This document shows positions 49,891 to 62,267 of a stretch of 64,000 bases of DNA, piece after piece. Below the pieces are notes generated by a model, which saw only the letters and a program-made list of their open reading frames with translations, was not told the DNA's origin and made no database searches. Source of the stretch: Rotaria socialis (taxonomy: Eukaryota; Rotifera; Eurotatoria; Philodinida; Philodinidae). The position numbers and the translations under genes were made by a program. The DNA lies in NCBI GenBank assembly GCA_905331475.1, contig CAJNYU010003859.1, forward strand, positions 1-64,000, written 5' to 3'. The stretch's first letter is position 1; each line of letters starts with the position of its first letter.

Positions 49891-50017
49891 TTTTATTTAT
49901 TTATTCCTTCTTAGCGTAACATCTACATTTATCGATAAACTGTTATCATAAAAAAAAGATCCATTGCTTATCAATATAGGCATATGCAAAGAGCGCACAT
50001 ACTCATGTATGTCATAG

Positions 50018-50027
50018 TTTATTTATT
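50018..50027 (-). terminator. poly(A) signal AATAAATAAA of the ART-TPR gene
   Basis: Two overlapping AATAAA words on the minus strand, about 40 bp after the stop. Confidence 0.6.
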
Positions 50028-50065
50028 TTTCAATGAATAATTTCACTACTTTTTAGAAAAATTGA

Positions 50066-53000
50066 TTAGTCAACATGAAAATATTTTTCTAGTAAGGTTG
50101 GAGCACATGATGTTCCGGAAACCTTGATTTTTTCCTTATTTCTCTGTGCCAAAGAATGTTTTATGCAATTATTGACTTTTGAGGTTTCGTCATCGGTGAC
50201 GTGTATACTAGTTGCTAAAATGTGAGACTTGAGCATTCGAATGTCAAGATTTTCAGTTTCATAGCTGTGTTCGAAAATCTTCAAGGCTTGCGTAAGGTAT
50301 CCTAATGACGTTCTGTATTCAGTCATTTTATGTAACACTAAGCCTATAAACCATAAAGACCATCCAATATAGCAATGCCGATGGTTATACTTTTTATATT
50401 CAAGTTCTAGCTGATATTGTCGATAGCGAAGACTCTGATGAAGTTCTTGATTTTCAAAATACCAATGACTGACGTATTCGAGACAGCATATAACTGAAGT
50501 CTCCTCTGAGGACATGTTCTCTTTATCATCATCAAATTCTTCGTTATATACTTCGAGCATTTTCTTAAATACATAATCGCACCATAATGGATTTCTTATG
50601 TTGGTCATTAATTCTATATGGAATCTCCACATTTCTTTTAAACGAACCATTTTTAACATTTTAAAGCGCTGAAGAATGCATTGCCATTTGCACTGATCAA
50701 TTTCTAGAGTTTTTTCCCCGTAAAAAGATTTGAAAGTTCCTATATTAAGCAAGCTGGCAAGCGAATTCAGGTCATTATTACAGAATCTCCACAAGTATTG
50801 TAAAGCAGCAATGGCTCTTACATCAGTCTTCTTCTGCACAATTTCTTCCCACATTGGAACTGCCTCTGAATAATCGTCTAAAGCGCGATTGCTGAAACCC
50901 ATTTTTTCATTCAGATTTCCAATTAGATACAAAACAATAGCACGCTTGTAATGTATCTTATCCAGATGATTACAAATACGCATGCATTTAAATAGTCTAA
51001 ATATTCCTGATATTTCCCAACCAATAGGATGTTCACCCATGCGTACTACAAAGTCAGTCCACATTTGGTCTAAAACCTGACTGAAGCAAATGCTTTTCAT
51101 CTCAGTAGCTTTTAAAAACTCTTCATAATAACGAAACGCTTCATCGAAGTTGTTTTGTTTTTCGTATAAATCGCCTATATAATAGTATATCTTGCTTAGT
51201 TTAACAGGATCTTGCTCGAATACGTTAACGGCGCGCCAAATATATAAACAAAATGTTTGCTCCTGTCCGTTATATAAACAGACTGCAAATATGTTTTTTA
51301 ACAATTCACAAATGTTATGAAATGATCGTATAGCTTCAGCTGCTACAAAAGCTTTCTCATAGTATAGAAGAGTATTAGAAATGTTTTGCATCTTCTGATA
51401 GTGAAAAGCCATATCAGAGGCAAGGCCTATTTGGGTTGGATCATCATTTTTGAGATCTTTACATTTTTTTCTTGCTCGCTCGAAGTAGCGAAGCGCAGAT
51501 TGCTCATCCTTGTTCTTGAAGGAAATCGAGACTAAATTTTTCCAACAAGAGAACATTTCATTTCCATCTGGTAGTTCCAATGCTTCATACATTTCAAAAG
51601 CTTTCTGGAAGTAACGATATGCAAGGTCATCAGCTTCATATTTAACAAGTCGATTTGCCATATTACTTAGAAAGGATGCGTGTTTCAAATCGTTGGAAGA
51701 AAATAGCTTTTCATAGGCGCTTGTCTTAAATTCGATTATAGAGATGTGTTCTTCAGAAGTTTTTTCGTCAAAATCATTCATGAAATGTTGGAATTCACAC
51801 TGAGAAAATATGGAATATTTCATTGGTTTATTCATTTCTAATTCACTTAATCTAATACATTCTCTATAATATTCTAAGGCCTTGTTGAAATCGAGAACGT
51901 TCTCGAAGCTTTGTGCCATAAAGTGTATATAATGCTGCGATGTTGTATTAAGTTGAGGTGAAAATCTCTTACAAGTTTCCAGTACTCTATTCAAATAAGC
52001 CATTGCCTGTTCTTCATTATTTGTAGCCAGAGAATGACGAATAATATTTTCCCATACATTTTGAAATTGTTGATCCGAAGGCAGCCGCATTTTTTCATAG
52101 CTGTCATATGCTTGGCAATAATATTTGAGGACAATGCTGGAGTCAAGAATTTTTTCACTCAATTGCGCTATTTGCGTTGCAATCTGCGCACAATATGGAT
52201 GTTCTAGAGGTAAACACTGGAAATAAATCTTACTAACTCGAGTATAATAGCCAAATGCCGTTTTGTATTGCTTCTGACGCTCGTATGCAATTCCAATATT
52301 TTCAAATATGTTTGCTTTGAAAGAGCTGTTTTCTATTTTAAGATTCTCAAATATAGTCAATGCTTGATTATAGTATTCAAGTGCACGACTATACTCTCCC
52401 CAATCATTATAAATGGAACCAATATTATTCATAACATTAGCAATACGGATATCATTGTCACCTAATGCCTTTCTTCGTATCTCTAAAGCTTTTTCAAACA
52501 TAGCTAGTGCCTTCTTCTTTTCTTTCCTTGGAAGATGCGAAACGTCAACCAAACTTACCTCGCCGAAATCATTTTTATGTAACTCAAAAGTCTGTATTTC
52601 AGGTCGTACACATACATCATTAGCGGCTCGTAAATAATGAACTGCTCCGATCTGATTATATACTTCTGCTATATCAGGATGATCTTCAGGTAGGGTAGTT
52701 AGCAGATTGTAGAAATATTCAGCAGCAGTATCTATTTGACCCAGTTCATTCATCAAAAGGCGCCCAAAGTAGATTGTTGGCGAATATATTTGCAGTTGGT
52801 CATTTTGCGCGGTTAGAAACGTCTGTACTAGCTCTGACCCATTGTCTGTAGCCATTAGAAGAATACACCATATGCCACGAACGTCATCAAAGTGACAACT
52901 ATCCACTTCAAATGCAGATCCAAGTGAAAACAGCACTTCTTCTTCGAATGAAAATTCGCTATGCCCCATGATATCGGCGAATACAACTGTTTTCAGTTTA

Positions 53001-54013
53001 GGGTCCGCTTTAATTATAAACAGTACTTTTACCGTATTTTCTGTAATATTGCCAGAAGAAATAAACCCAAGGGCAATATCTTCACTGCGAGAAGTTGATA
53101 AAAAGCCATTGACAGCTATGAGTGATCCAATATTAATTTTCAAGTTTTCAAACTCTTCTTTTGACATTTGTTGGCCTCGAAATAAAGTAATCGGTCCATT
53201 ACTTGTTTGTTTTTCTTTTTCTTTTTCCAGCTCACTACATAAATCGATGATAAAGAATCGAAAAATATATAATAGTTTGACATCTTCTGTACGTAGAGCC
53301 CTATTAAGAAGCTTGTATAGAAAAGAGTTACTAGTGTAATATTTAATGGCTTGATCAGAAGTGTAGGATATTCGAAACTGATTAATCTTTTTTATTTCTT
53401 CTTTGTTATGTCGATAATAGGCAGTACAATGATCAAGCATATCATTTTTTGCTTTTTCATCGACAGTCATTTTTCTAAGGACACGGATGAGAAGGCTATG
53501 CCACAGAAATGTTGTGAAATTTCTCGACAGGTCACGTGTTGAGTTTTGTTTCCGATCGAAAAGAAGAAAAACCGTATTTTGCTTCTCAATCAGATGCATG
53601 GTTTTAGATATTGATTTTAATAAAGCATCTCGGTCGTTATAGATATCAACTATTTTCGACGAATAATCGTCAAGAAGACAGCGATATAAGTTACTTGCTT
53701 CGCAAAATATAAAGACTCCACGTATTGCACGTAGTTCATGAATTCTAGGCAAAATACTGTGGGCGAATATTCCTGACACAACAAGTAGGATATCTAGCCC
53801 CTGTAAATTTTCAATCATTTGAAGGCATTCGTTCTCATTTTTATAGAATTTGGTATTTGCATTCAATAATCGAAGCATTTTTTCTGTCATACGCGTATCA
53901 GGTGATGTACCAATGTGTTCATCGAGCCAGATCAACTGGAAGTCTTCCTTGTTATCGGGCAAATCCTTAAGACCATTATTTGTGAGAATGTTGGTCTCCA
54001 AATTCCGAGGCAT
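50066..54013 (-). CDS. ADP-ribosyltransferase with TPR array and receiver-like N-terminal domain, 1315 aa, single exon
   Basis: The frame is open to 54097, but a TATATAA at 54101-54107 would put transcription start near 54075, so Met at 54011-54013 is chosen. Residues about 25-135 look like an alpha/beta receiver-type fold (FQLIWLDEHIG, LDILLVVSGIFAH, RGVFIFCEASN). The first two end in strand-like hydrophobic runs, and this block commonly precedes ART domains in rotifer proteins. Residues about 210-395 form the ART domain. It has ITLFRGQQMS with Arg279, GFLSTSRSE with the STS motif (306-308) and FSFEEEVLFSLGSAFEV with an ExE pair (357, 359), the full arginine-type R-S-E set. From about 400 to 1300 there are many tetratricopeptide repeats (ALEIRRKALGDNDIRIANV, EYSRALEYYNQALTIFEN). 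A cytoplasmic NAD-consuming transferase with a protein-binding scaffold is inferred; the target is unknown. Confidence 0.9.
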   Translation of the reverse strand: MPRNLETNILTNNGLKDLPDNKEDFQLIWLDEHIGTSPDTRMTEKMLRLLNANTKFYKNENECLQMIENLQGLDILLVVSGIFAHSILPRIHELRAIRGVFIFCEASNLYRCLLDDYSSKIVDIYNDRDALLKSISKTMHLIEKQNTVFLLFDRKQNSTRDLSRNFTTFLWHSLLIRVLRKMTVDEKAKNDMLDHCTAYYRHNKEEIKKINQFRISYTSDQAIKYYTSNSFLYKLLNRALRTEDVKLLYIFRFFIIDLCSELEKEKEKQTSNGPITLFRGQQMSKEEFENLKINIGSLIAVNGFLSTSRSEDIALGFISSGNITENTVKVLFIIKADPKLKTVVFADIMGHSEFSFEEEVLFSLGSAFEVDSCHFDDVRGIWCILLMATDNGSELVQTFLTAQNDQLQIYSPTIYFGRLLMNELGQIDTAAEYFYNLLTTLPEDHPDIAEVYNQIGAVHYLRAANDVCVRPEIQTFELHKNDFGEVSLVDVSHLPRKEKKKALAMFEKALEIRRKALGDNDIRIANVMNNIGSIYNDWGEYSRALEYYNQALTIFENLKIENSSFKANIFENIGIAYERQKQYKTAFGYYTRVSKIYFQCLPLEHPYCAQIATQIAQLSEKILDSSIVLKYYCQAYDSYEKMRLPSDQQFQNVWENIIRHSLATNNEEQAMAYLNRVLETCKRFSPQLNTTSQHYIHFMAQSFENVLDFNKALEYYRECIRLSELEMNKPMKYSIFSQCEFQHFMNDFDEKTSEEHISIIEFKTSAYEKLFSSNDLKHASFLSNMANRLVKYEADDLAYRYFQKAFEMYEALELPDGNEMFSCWKNLVSISFKNKDEQSALRYFERARKKCKDLKNDDPTQIGLASDMAFHYQKMQNISNTLLYYEKAFVAAEAIRSFHNICELLKNIFAVCLYNGQEQTFCLYIWRAVNVFEQDPVKLSKIYYYIGDLYEKQNNFDEAFRYYEEFLKATEMKSICFSQVLDQMWTDFVVRMGEHPIGWEISGIFRLFKCMRICNHLDKIHYKRAIVLYLIGNLNEKMGFSNRALDDYSEAVPMWEEIVQKKTDVRAIAALQYLWRFCNNDLNSLASLLNIGTFKSFYGEKTLEIDQCKWQCILQRFKMLKMVRLKEMWRFHIELMTNIRNPLWCDYVFKKMLEVYNEEFDDDKENMSSEETSVICCLEYVSHWYFENQELHQSLRYRQYQLELEYKKYNHRHCYIGWSLWFIGLVLHKMTEYRTSLGYLTQALKIFEHSYETENLDIRMLKSHILATSIHVTDDETSKVNNCIKHSLAQRNKEKIKVSGTSCAPTLLEKYFHVD

Positions 54014-54100
54014 TTTTCTCTGTGGATCACAATTGATCAGAACAAACGAGGGAGACCAATATATTTCGATCTTTGTCACAAGGTACAATACAACCACTGG

Positions 54101-54107
54101 TTATATA
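54101..54107 (-). promoter_or_regulatory. TATA box of the ART-TPR gene
   Basis: Minus strand TATATAA, about 90 bp before the chosen ATG and only 4 bp before the first in-frame ATG, which it therefore excludes as the start. It could instead be part of an intron end (ttttag precedes it). Confidence 0.45.
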
Positions 54108-54180
54108 TCTAAAATTAAGTGAGATGTGGCCAAGTTTCCAGAAGTCGGGAATTCTTCGGGAACTGGAAACTCAAAAATAA

Positions 54181-54675
54181 AGGGTGTGAGTGTGGGTGGG
54201 TGTGAGTCTATGGGGTATTCCATTTCAAACTGAATTCAAAAAAGAAAAAAAATACCTCTACTTCAGAAGGACTGGGGGTTTAGGGGATCCTAGAAAAACC
54301 GTAAAGAATTCGAACCAGACACCGATGAACAAACATTCTTCACCAAAGCTTCACGATAATTTCTTCAACTTCCACGCTTCGCATGTTTCAACCAAAGCTG
54401 CAAGGGTCAGCCGAACTCTATCTAACTCCAAAACGAGAAGAACTCAATTGATTTCATACTTCTGAATTCTGAATTCAGAATTCAATTGAATTCATTGAAG
54501 TGAATAGTTTCGAAGATCCCCTAGCCCCTGATTTCTTTTTGAAATGGCGGGTCATTTTTTTGGGTATAATTCAGATTGAAATCATATACCCCATTGTATG
54601 GTGGGTGTGGGTGGGTGTAGGCGTGAGGTGTTGCTCTTAATAATAATCACCACACCTACACTCACCCACACCGTC
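54181..54675. repeat. inverted repeat with G-rich telomere-like outer arms
   Basis: The left arm starts GGGTGTGAGTGTGGGTGGG, then ATGGGGTATTCCATTTCAA and, about 90 bases on, GGGGGTTTAGGGGATC. The right side carries the complements (GATCCCCTAGCCCC, TTGAAATCATATACCCCAT) and ends with a second hairpin, GTGGGTGTGGGTGGG against CACACCTACACTCACCCAC (54600-54672). The middle has nested GAATTC palindromes (54463-54495). Confidence 0.7.
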
Positions 54676-55795
54676 AAGATAGTGTCAATATTGATACATA
54701 CGCTTTTGATTCCTAGGGACATGTTTTTTTTATCAAATATCTATCTATTTACAATACAAGCAACAGAATAAAGCACTGTTCTAGTTCCCACTATTTATTC
54801 CTATGTATCTTGCCTTGTATTTCCCTTTTTATTCAAATATGAAATTAATTATAAAATCATCTATATCATTGAAACCGGTCAAGAGCTGACTGTTAACTCT
54901 GTTCTCCAGTAGAAACGTTTTTCGTATTGAGATAGATAAATGTTTTGTTGCTCTTAGAAAACTGACGATTCTCACCAAAAACAAGTCGTCTATGAATTGT
55001 CCATGCGCTGAAGCGATCTGTCTAAGCAGCAGCCCTCACACTTACATAGTTTCCGAATCTGTTTTCTATTAAAGATGGCGCTATGTTACAGGATTCACGG
55101 TTACTTTATAAAGTCAATTTTTTACAGTGTGGAAACGATTTGTCATTGGGTAATTCCGAAAATATTTTGTGCATTTAACACAGTGTCTCCAGTGTATTTT
55201 ATTTTTTGTCATCAATGAAAGCTTATCTGTTGTTTTGTTAATAATCGTACATATATGTTAACGGAATTGCTATAATTGTATATTGAAAAAGGATCGAAAT
55301 TGACATACTCAAGCGCTATGTATGTATAGATGTGATCTTATACGTACAATTTATTAAGTAGAATGACAATGTCAATAGGTAATAAAAAAATTCTAAATAA
55401 TATATTATATCACTAATGATAAAAGACTGTTTACATTTTTACAACATCAAGTTAAATTTGTTAATGTACCAAAATAATTTCATTCATCACAGTAAAAATA
55501 CTTTATCATTTTCAGATTTTTATGATAATCAAGATTTATCTGAGCCAAGAATATATTTATTGAAGCTCATGCAAAAATTTGTTTTTATATAATACAAATA
55601 AAAAACATGTTGATATGTTTGTGGCTCTCTCATAAACAAACCATAGATCCTTATGATGAGAAATATTCTGCCGTTGTTATTATTGATAGATATCAGAAGT
55701 TGTCGAAGATTCTGGCTATACAACGACCTTGAGGTTAAGGTAGACGAACTTCAGAAGTTTGTTATGGGATGCTTCCAAAGTTCGATGCATCGATT

Positions 55796-56026
55796 CTAAT
55801 TACTGTTGTCTGAATTGCCATCAATAATTATACCAGCAGCAACATCAAACTCAGCTTCACATAGATATAGGATTTGACTTAATGGAAGCAAGTTAACGGA
55901 TGAAAGTGGCTCAACATAGCAGCAAAAAGAAGAATTTGGAGTTACCAGTTGTCGAATAAGTAAATCACGATCTGATGCATATATGCATCGTTGTTTACGG
56001 TCATTTGGATTGATTGCATGCGTAAC
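55796..56026 (-). CDS. exon-like open frame of unknown gene, 76 codons plus stop
   Basis: On the minus strand an open frame without a start codon reads with normal protein composition, not the Lys/Phe/Ile bias of AT-rich noise. Examples are NPNDRKQRCIYASDRDLL, NSSFCCYVEPLSSVNLLPLS and LCEAEFDVAAGIII. It ends at TAG 55796-55798. No acceptor site or partner exon was found upstream. It may be a remnant of a lost gene or mobile element; no family is recognised. Confidence 0.3.
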   Translation of the reverse strand, partial: VTHAINPNDRKQRCIYASDRDLLIRQLVTPNSSFCCYVEPLSSVNLLPLSQILYLCEAEFDVAAGIIIDGNSDNSN

Positions 56027-56869
56027 AAATTATCGGGTATTTATCTATTTTGATAAAATTTTTCGAAGTGAAACACTTAAAGAAATTCTCCATTCGCTTT
56101 TTCAACTATTTGGGATCAGTAAAGCTAACTAATAGCAATTCTTAGAATTACTTGACGGTAAATTTAATAAGTTAAGAGAGCAAGTATTTTATTTAATACA
56201 TACTCATGTTCAACTCCCGCCCTGACATCGCTAATCATCACATCAACTATTCAAAGCTTTCAGTTTGATTATAAAATAGATAAAATATTAACATAAGACT
56301 TAGATTGCAGCGTGTTCGCTTTCCATATTGATTTTAGTAAGAAGCCATGAGAAATCATCAGAGGTATCATCCAAAAATCTTGGGGATGTAATTACAACGT
56401 CTAGTGTAGCACTGGTATGTAATAATCAGTCATTTTTTATATTCAATTATGGTTTAAGGTTAACAATACCTGATAGATTCCTTTGTTCTCGTAGAAAAAC
56501 TGAAATTACACCTTCCTAACTACTTGTTTTCTTAAATGATTCGATTTACAGTCGAGTGAATTAACTTTAGTAATGGATTCTAATTAGATGTTTGTAGAGA
56601 TAAACTCTTTATTTTAGTGGCTGCAAAATGATCACCTATTAGCTGCGATGATAATTGTTGTTTTCTGGTACAATACTTATATAATCACATCGGAAAAGAT
56701 CTAAATGCAACCGATGCGACAAGTATTCTATTATATGTTAAGTTCAATTTAGATGAAATTCGTTTTAAAAATTGTATTGGCAAGTTGTATCCTGTAAATA
56801 TGAATTCAACTAATAACATGCATGATTTATCATTCGACTATAACTTATAATCACTCATAATTGCTAGTA

Positions 56870-57020
56870 TTTAATTTCGTGAACACCAAAGCTGCTGAAC
56901 AAAATTTTCGTTGGTTAAAAACGCTCTCTTCGGCCATTTCTACTCTAGGATGGCATCGAGCTTTAGTACGTCTTCTTTTACTCTTTCATATGAAAATCCT
57001 AACCGATTTTTTAACATAGT
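56870..57020 (+). pseudogene. possible transposase C-terminal remnant
   Basis: The frame reads NTKAAEQNFRWLKTLSSAI then LLLLFHMKILTDF before two stops. The pattern NTxxxEQxFxWL followed by a hydrophobic LLLxFH block resembles the C-terminal end of KDZ-like transposases in rotifers. There is no support beyond this 45-residue stretch, and the assignment is weak. Confidence 0.25.
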
Positions 57021-59728
57021 GAGTAACAATGCAGCTGAAAGATTAAGACAACTGAATCGCTATTTTTTACGGTTAACCAATTCAATATGGTTTCGGACAG
57101 CAGTCTTTCTCATAGTAAATAATAATATACAATTAGTTGGAATGAATTCTTTGTTCAAGACGGGATATGGAAGTTCCACAAAAAACAAGAAATATTCTGA
57201 TATAGGAAACAAGAGAAAAAGCGTTATGAACACAGTAAAACCTTTTGAATTTATATGTAGTTATATTGCATGAAGAATGATTTTAATCTATTGAAAGTAA
57301 CACTACCTAGCATAGTTTAGATTATGGCGATGTCAAATGAGAAAATCTCTGACCATTTTAAGCAGCTAGATTGAAATCTCACTCCTATAAATGAAAAAAA
57401 TCGCATATATGGTCTAGCAATTATATACAGTTCACAATTAAAGCAGCATGGCGATGAAGATGACATGAAATAAAAGCTACTATATTAAGAAAAGCAAGGT
57501 AAGATTGATTGAATCCTATTTACAATACATATAAGTTAGTTATTTTCAGTTGTTTCTCCAAAACATATGTGCCAGACATACTGGAGCGACTATATAGAAA
57601 TTACCAAGCAGATAAAAGTATTATTTATATCTTATTACCAACATATTTCATTCCAGAACATAACAGTTTGATTGTCGATACGCTGTAACTCAATAGAAAT
57701 TAGAACAAGATGAAGTTCTCGTTCAATTTCAACACATGCGACAAAGCAGAGATCCTGAAAACGATGAATAATTCTTTGCACACTGTTGGTCATCGAAGAT
57801 ATTGTGAAATACATAATGTCATGATAAGAACAAAGCTGTATGCATGCTTCATCGTACTTGATAATACTGACATAAATAATTTTGAAATTTTTTCAGATTA
57901 TGATGAAATTGATCATTACGAACTGGCAGATCTTAGCTAAATATCCGAAAAAGAATATTACACATACGTAGCCGATAGAGAATTCGTTTTGGCAATGAAC
58001 TGCTTTCTCACCACGATGAAGATAACGATGCATAGACCTTTGAGAAAGACAAACCTTTCAAAGATTTACATACATAAATAACTATTTATCCATGTCACTC
58101 TGCTTATAGATAGCATTCTTTAGCATAAATATGTTTTCATACAGTCACGAAGAAAAACAAATTACAACAATGCATCAGAATCCCAGAACAAGCAATTATT
58201 TGTAATTCTCAAAAGAACGAAATTAAGTTTTATGTTTTCCGGTACCGGTTTGGTTCGATGATGACAAGAAAACTGCTTGTTTAGAATCTTATATCAGTTC
58301 GAAGTATTGTATTTTAGTTTAGTTTAATAGTCTTTTTTTGTTTATCTGAACGGTATTTTCATGTTTGATATAAACATTCGTGTTACTGGTCAAATATTTA
58401 TCGAATTTTCGTCTTAATAAAATAAAACTTTCTCGAACACCCAGCTTTTTTTTAAGAGTATCATGCTATGTGTTAGTGAGTAAAAAACGATGATACATTG
58501 CTATACCATAGAACACTTAAAATAAAGTAAAGTTTTATGACAGCAAGTATATTTGTTTAAAATTGACTTGAAATCGATCAACGATGTCAGAATACGGTTT
58601 TGCAATGCATTCAAGAAGGATAAAGTAAAATATGAATTGCAGCAGTTACTTTCAATTTATTTCATAAAGTCATGCAAGATTAAACAGTTGATACTATATA
58701 TATTCTCAAAGCATCCTATATTCAAAGCTATCTAATGACAGTCAAATATTTGAAACTGATATGTGATGAAAAAGGCTGCTTCTTTCTCTGTAACAACGCT
58801 ACATAGGCACCAGTTTGTTTCTTTTTCAGTACTTTTCCAACATGCATCAAATTCTAGTATCTTAAATATCCAACTTACATATCGTTAGAAAAGAATTTAA
58901 GTCGCATAATAGTTAACGACTCAGTCGTCATCGAAATTATATGTTTTGAGAAGATATAAATTGAAGTATGCTGTAATAAATTTTATTGTATTCTTCAGTA
59001 AATAATACTCTTCGTGATAGAAAAATAGCTTTTTGACTGTAAAACACAACTCGAAATGACTCATTACTCATTCGTTTATTTCTACTTCTCTTAGGAAGAA
59101 ATAAAATGACAATCCTTAACTCATGGAGACGCCATATAATAATATAAGAAAAAGAACCAATAATTTCCGAATATAAAATTGTCTATATTGATTATTCATA
59201 AGAAAAGTCTCAATGAGCTTTAATTTTATTATATAATTCTTCATTTGTCTGACATAACGTTTTGATAGGTTCTCTTTTTCTAATTTTCCAAGAAAAGTAA
59301 TGGTGAAACGCAAAATAGACTAAAATGCAGTTGTATTCAAGTAAAAAGATGCAATCGTCAATAAGAGAAATATAGAAATAACTCTGCTACTCATATTGAA
59401 TGAGGAAGACAAATTTTGTTTGTAGCAACAGATGATGTAGTATGAGTCAGAAATGATGCATGCAATTCTTTTCTCTCATTTCAACGGGGTTTTTCATTTT
59501 TCCAATTCTTCGATGTGACACGGAGATAAAAGAAAGGTTTACGGGTTTTTTTTCTCAAAAGAATGTTCTTCTCCTCTCGATGAGTTTCATTCTATTACTT
59601 TAGGTAACGGAGAATCCTATAATTGACATATATTTATCAAAGCTTAAACTTTATCTCTCGAGTTCAGAATTTATCTTCAACACTATTACAATCATCAATT
59701 TTTCTGTGCACTCTACAGAAAATATAAA

Positions 59729-62110
<2,382 letters not shown>

Positions 62111-62261
62111 AAAAATATCGAATATTCCATCATTAGCTACAATACAATTTAGTTAATATTCTTTTTATGTTATTATAATCTTGATATGTTTTGATTTTCG
62201 TCTCTAAGACTAATTTAAAAAATTTTACGATTTGACATGATATCTTGAGTCCGTAAATCCC

Positions 62262-62267
62262 AATAAA
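62262..62267 (+). terminator. poly(A) signal AATAAA of the BiP gene
   Basis: AATAAA about 150 bp after the TAA stop, in CCCAATAAAATT. Confidence 0.55.

Larger units (their letters stand above)
45154..50017. other. long gene-free stretch with simple and palindromic repeats
   Basis: No gene seen in almost 5 kb. Contains an AAGATCTTG-rich patch (46676-46870), GGTTTCGT-type repeats (47090-47270 and 48770-48860), a GGATCCGAT-type repeat (47575-47665), a G-rich TGTGGG tract (48401-48415) and (CT)n(TA)n at 49855-49890. Confidence 0.65.
54676..59728. other. gene-poor stretch with coding remnants
   Basis: No intact gene seen. Two exon-like or transposase-like pieces are listed separately (55796-56026 and 56870-57020). 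Other frames (56328-56519, 57710-57940, 58553-58735) are short and have no domain. Confidence 0.55.

Noticed and set aside
54013..54097. First in-frame ATG of the ART-TPR frame as the start
   Set aside because: A TATA box sits only 4 bp before it, so it would lie upstream of transcription start; the Met at 54013 fits better.
52268..54465. Several plus-strand open frames opposite the ART-TPR gene
   Set aside because: They are antisense shadows of the long TPR coding frame, with no domain of their own.
59495..59530. CCAAT followed by TGACACGG upstream of the BiP gene as an ER-stress element
   Set aside because: The second half does not match CCACG at the required 9-base spacing, and the match is too weak to call.
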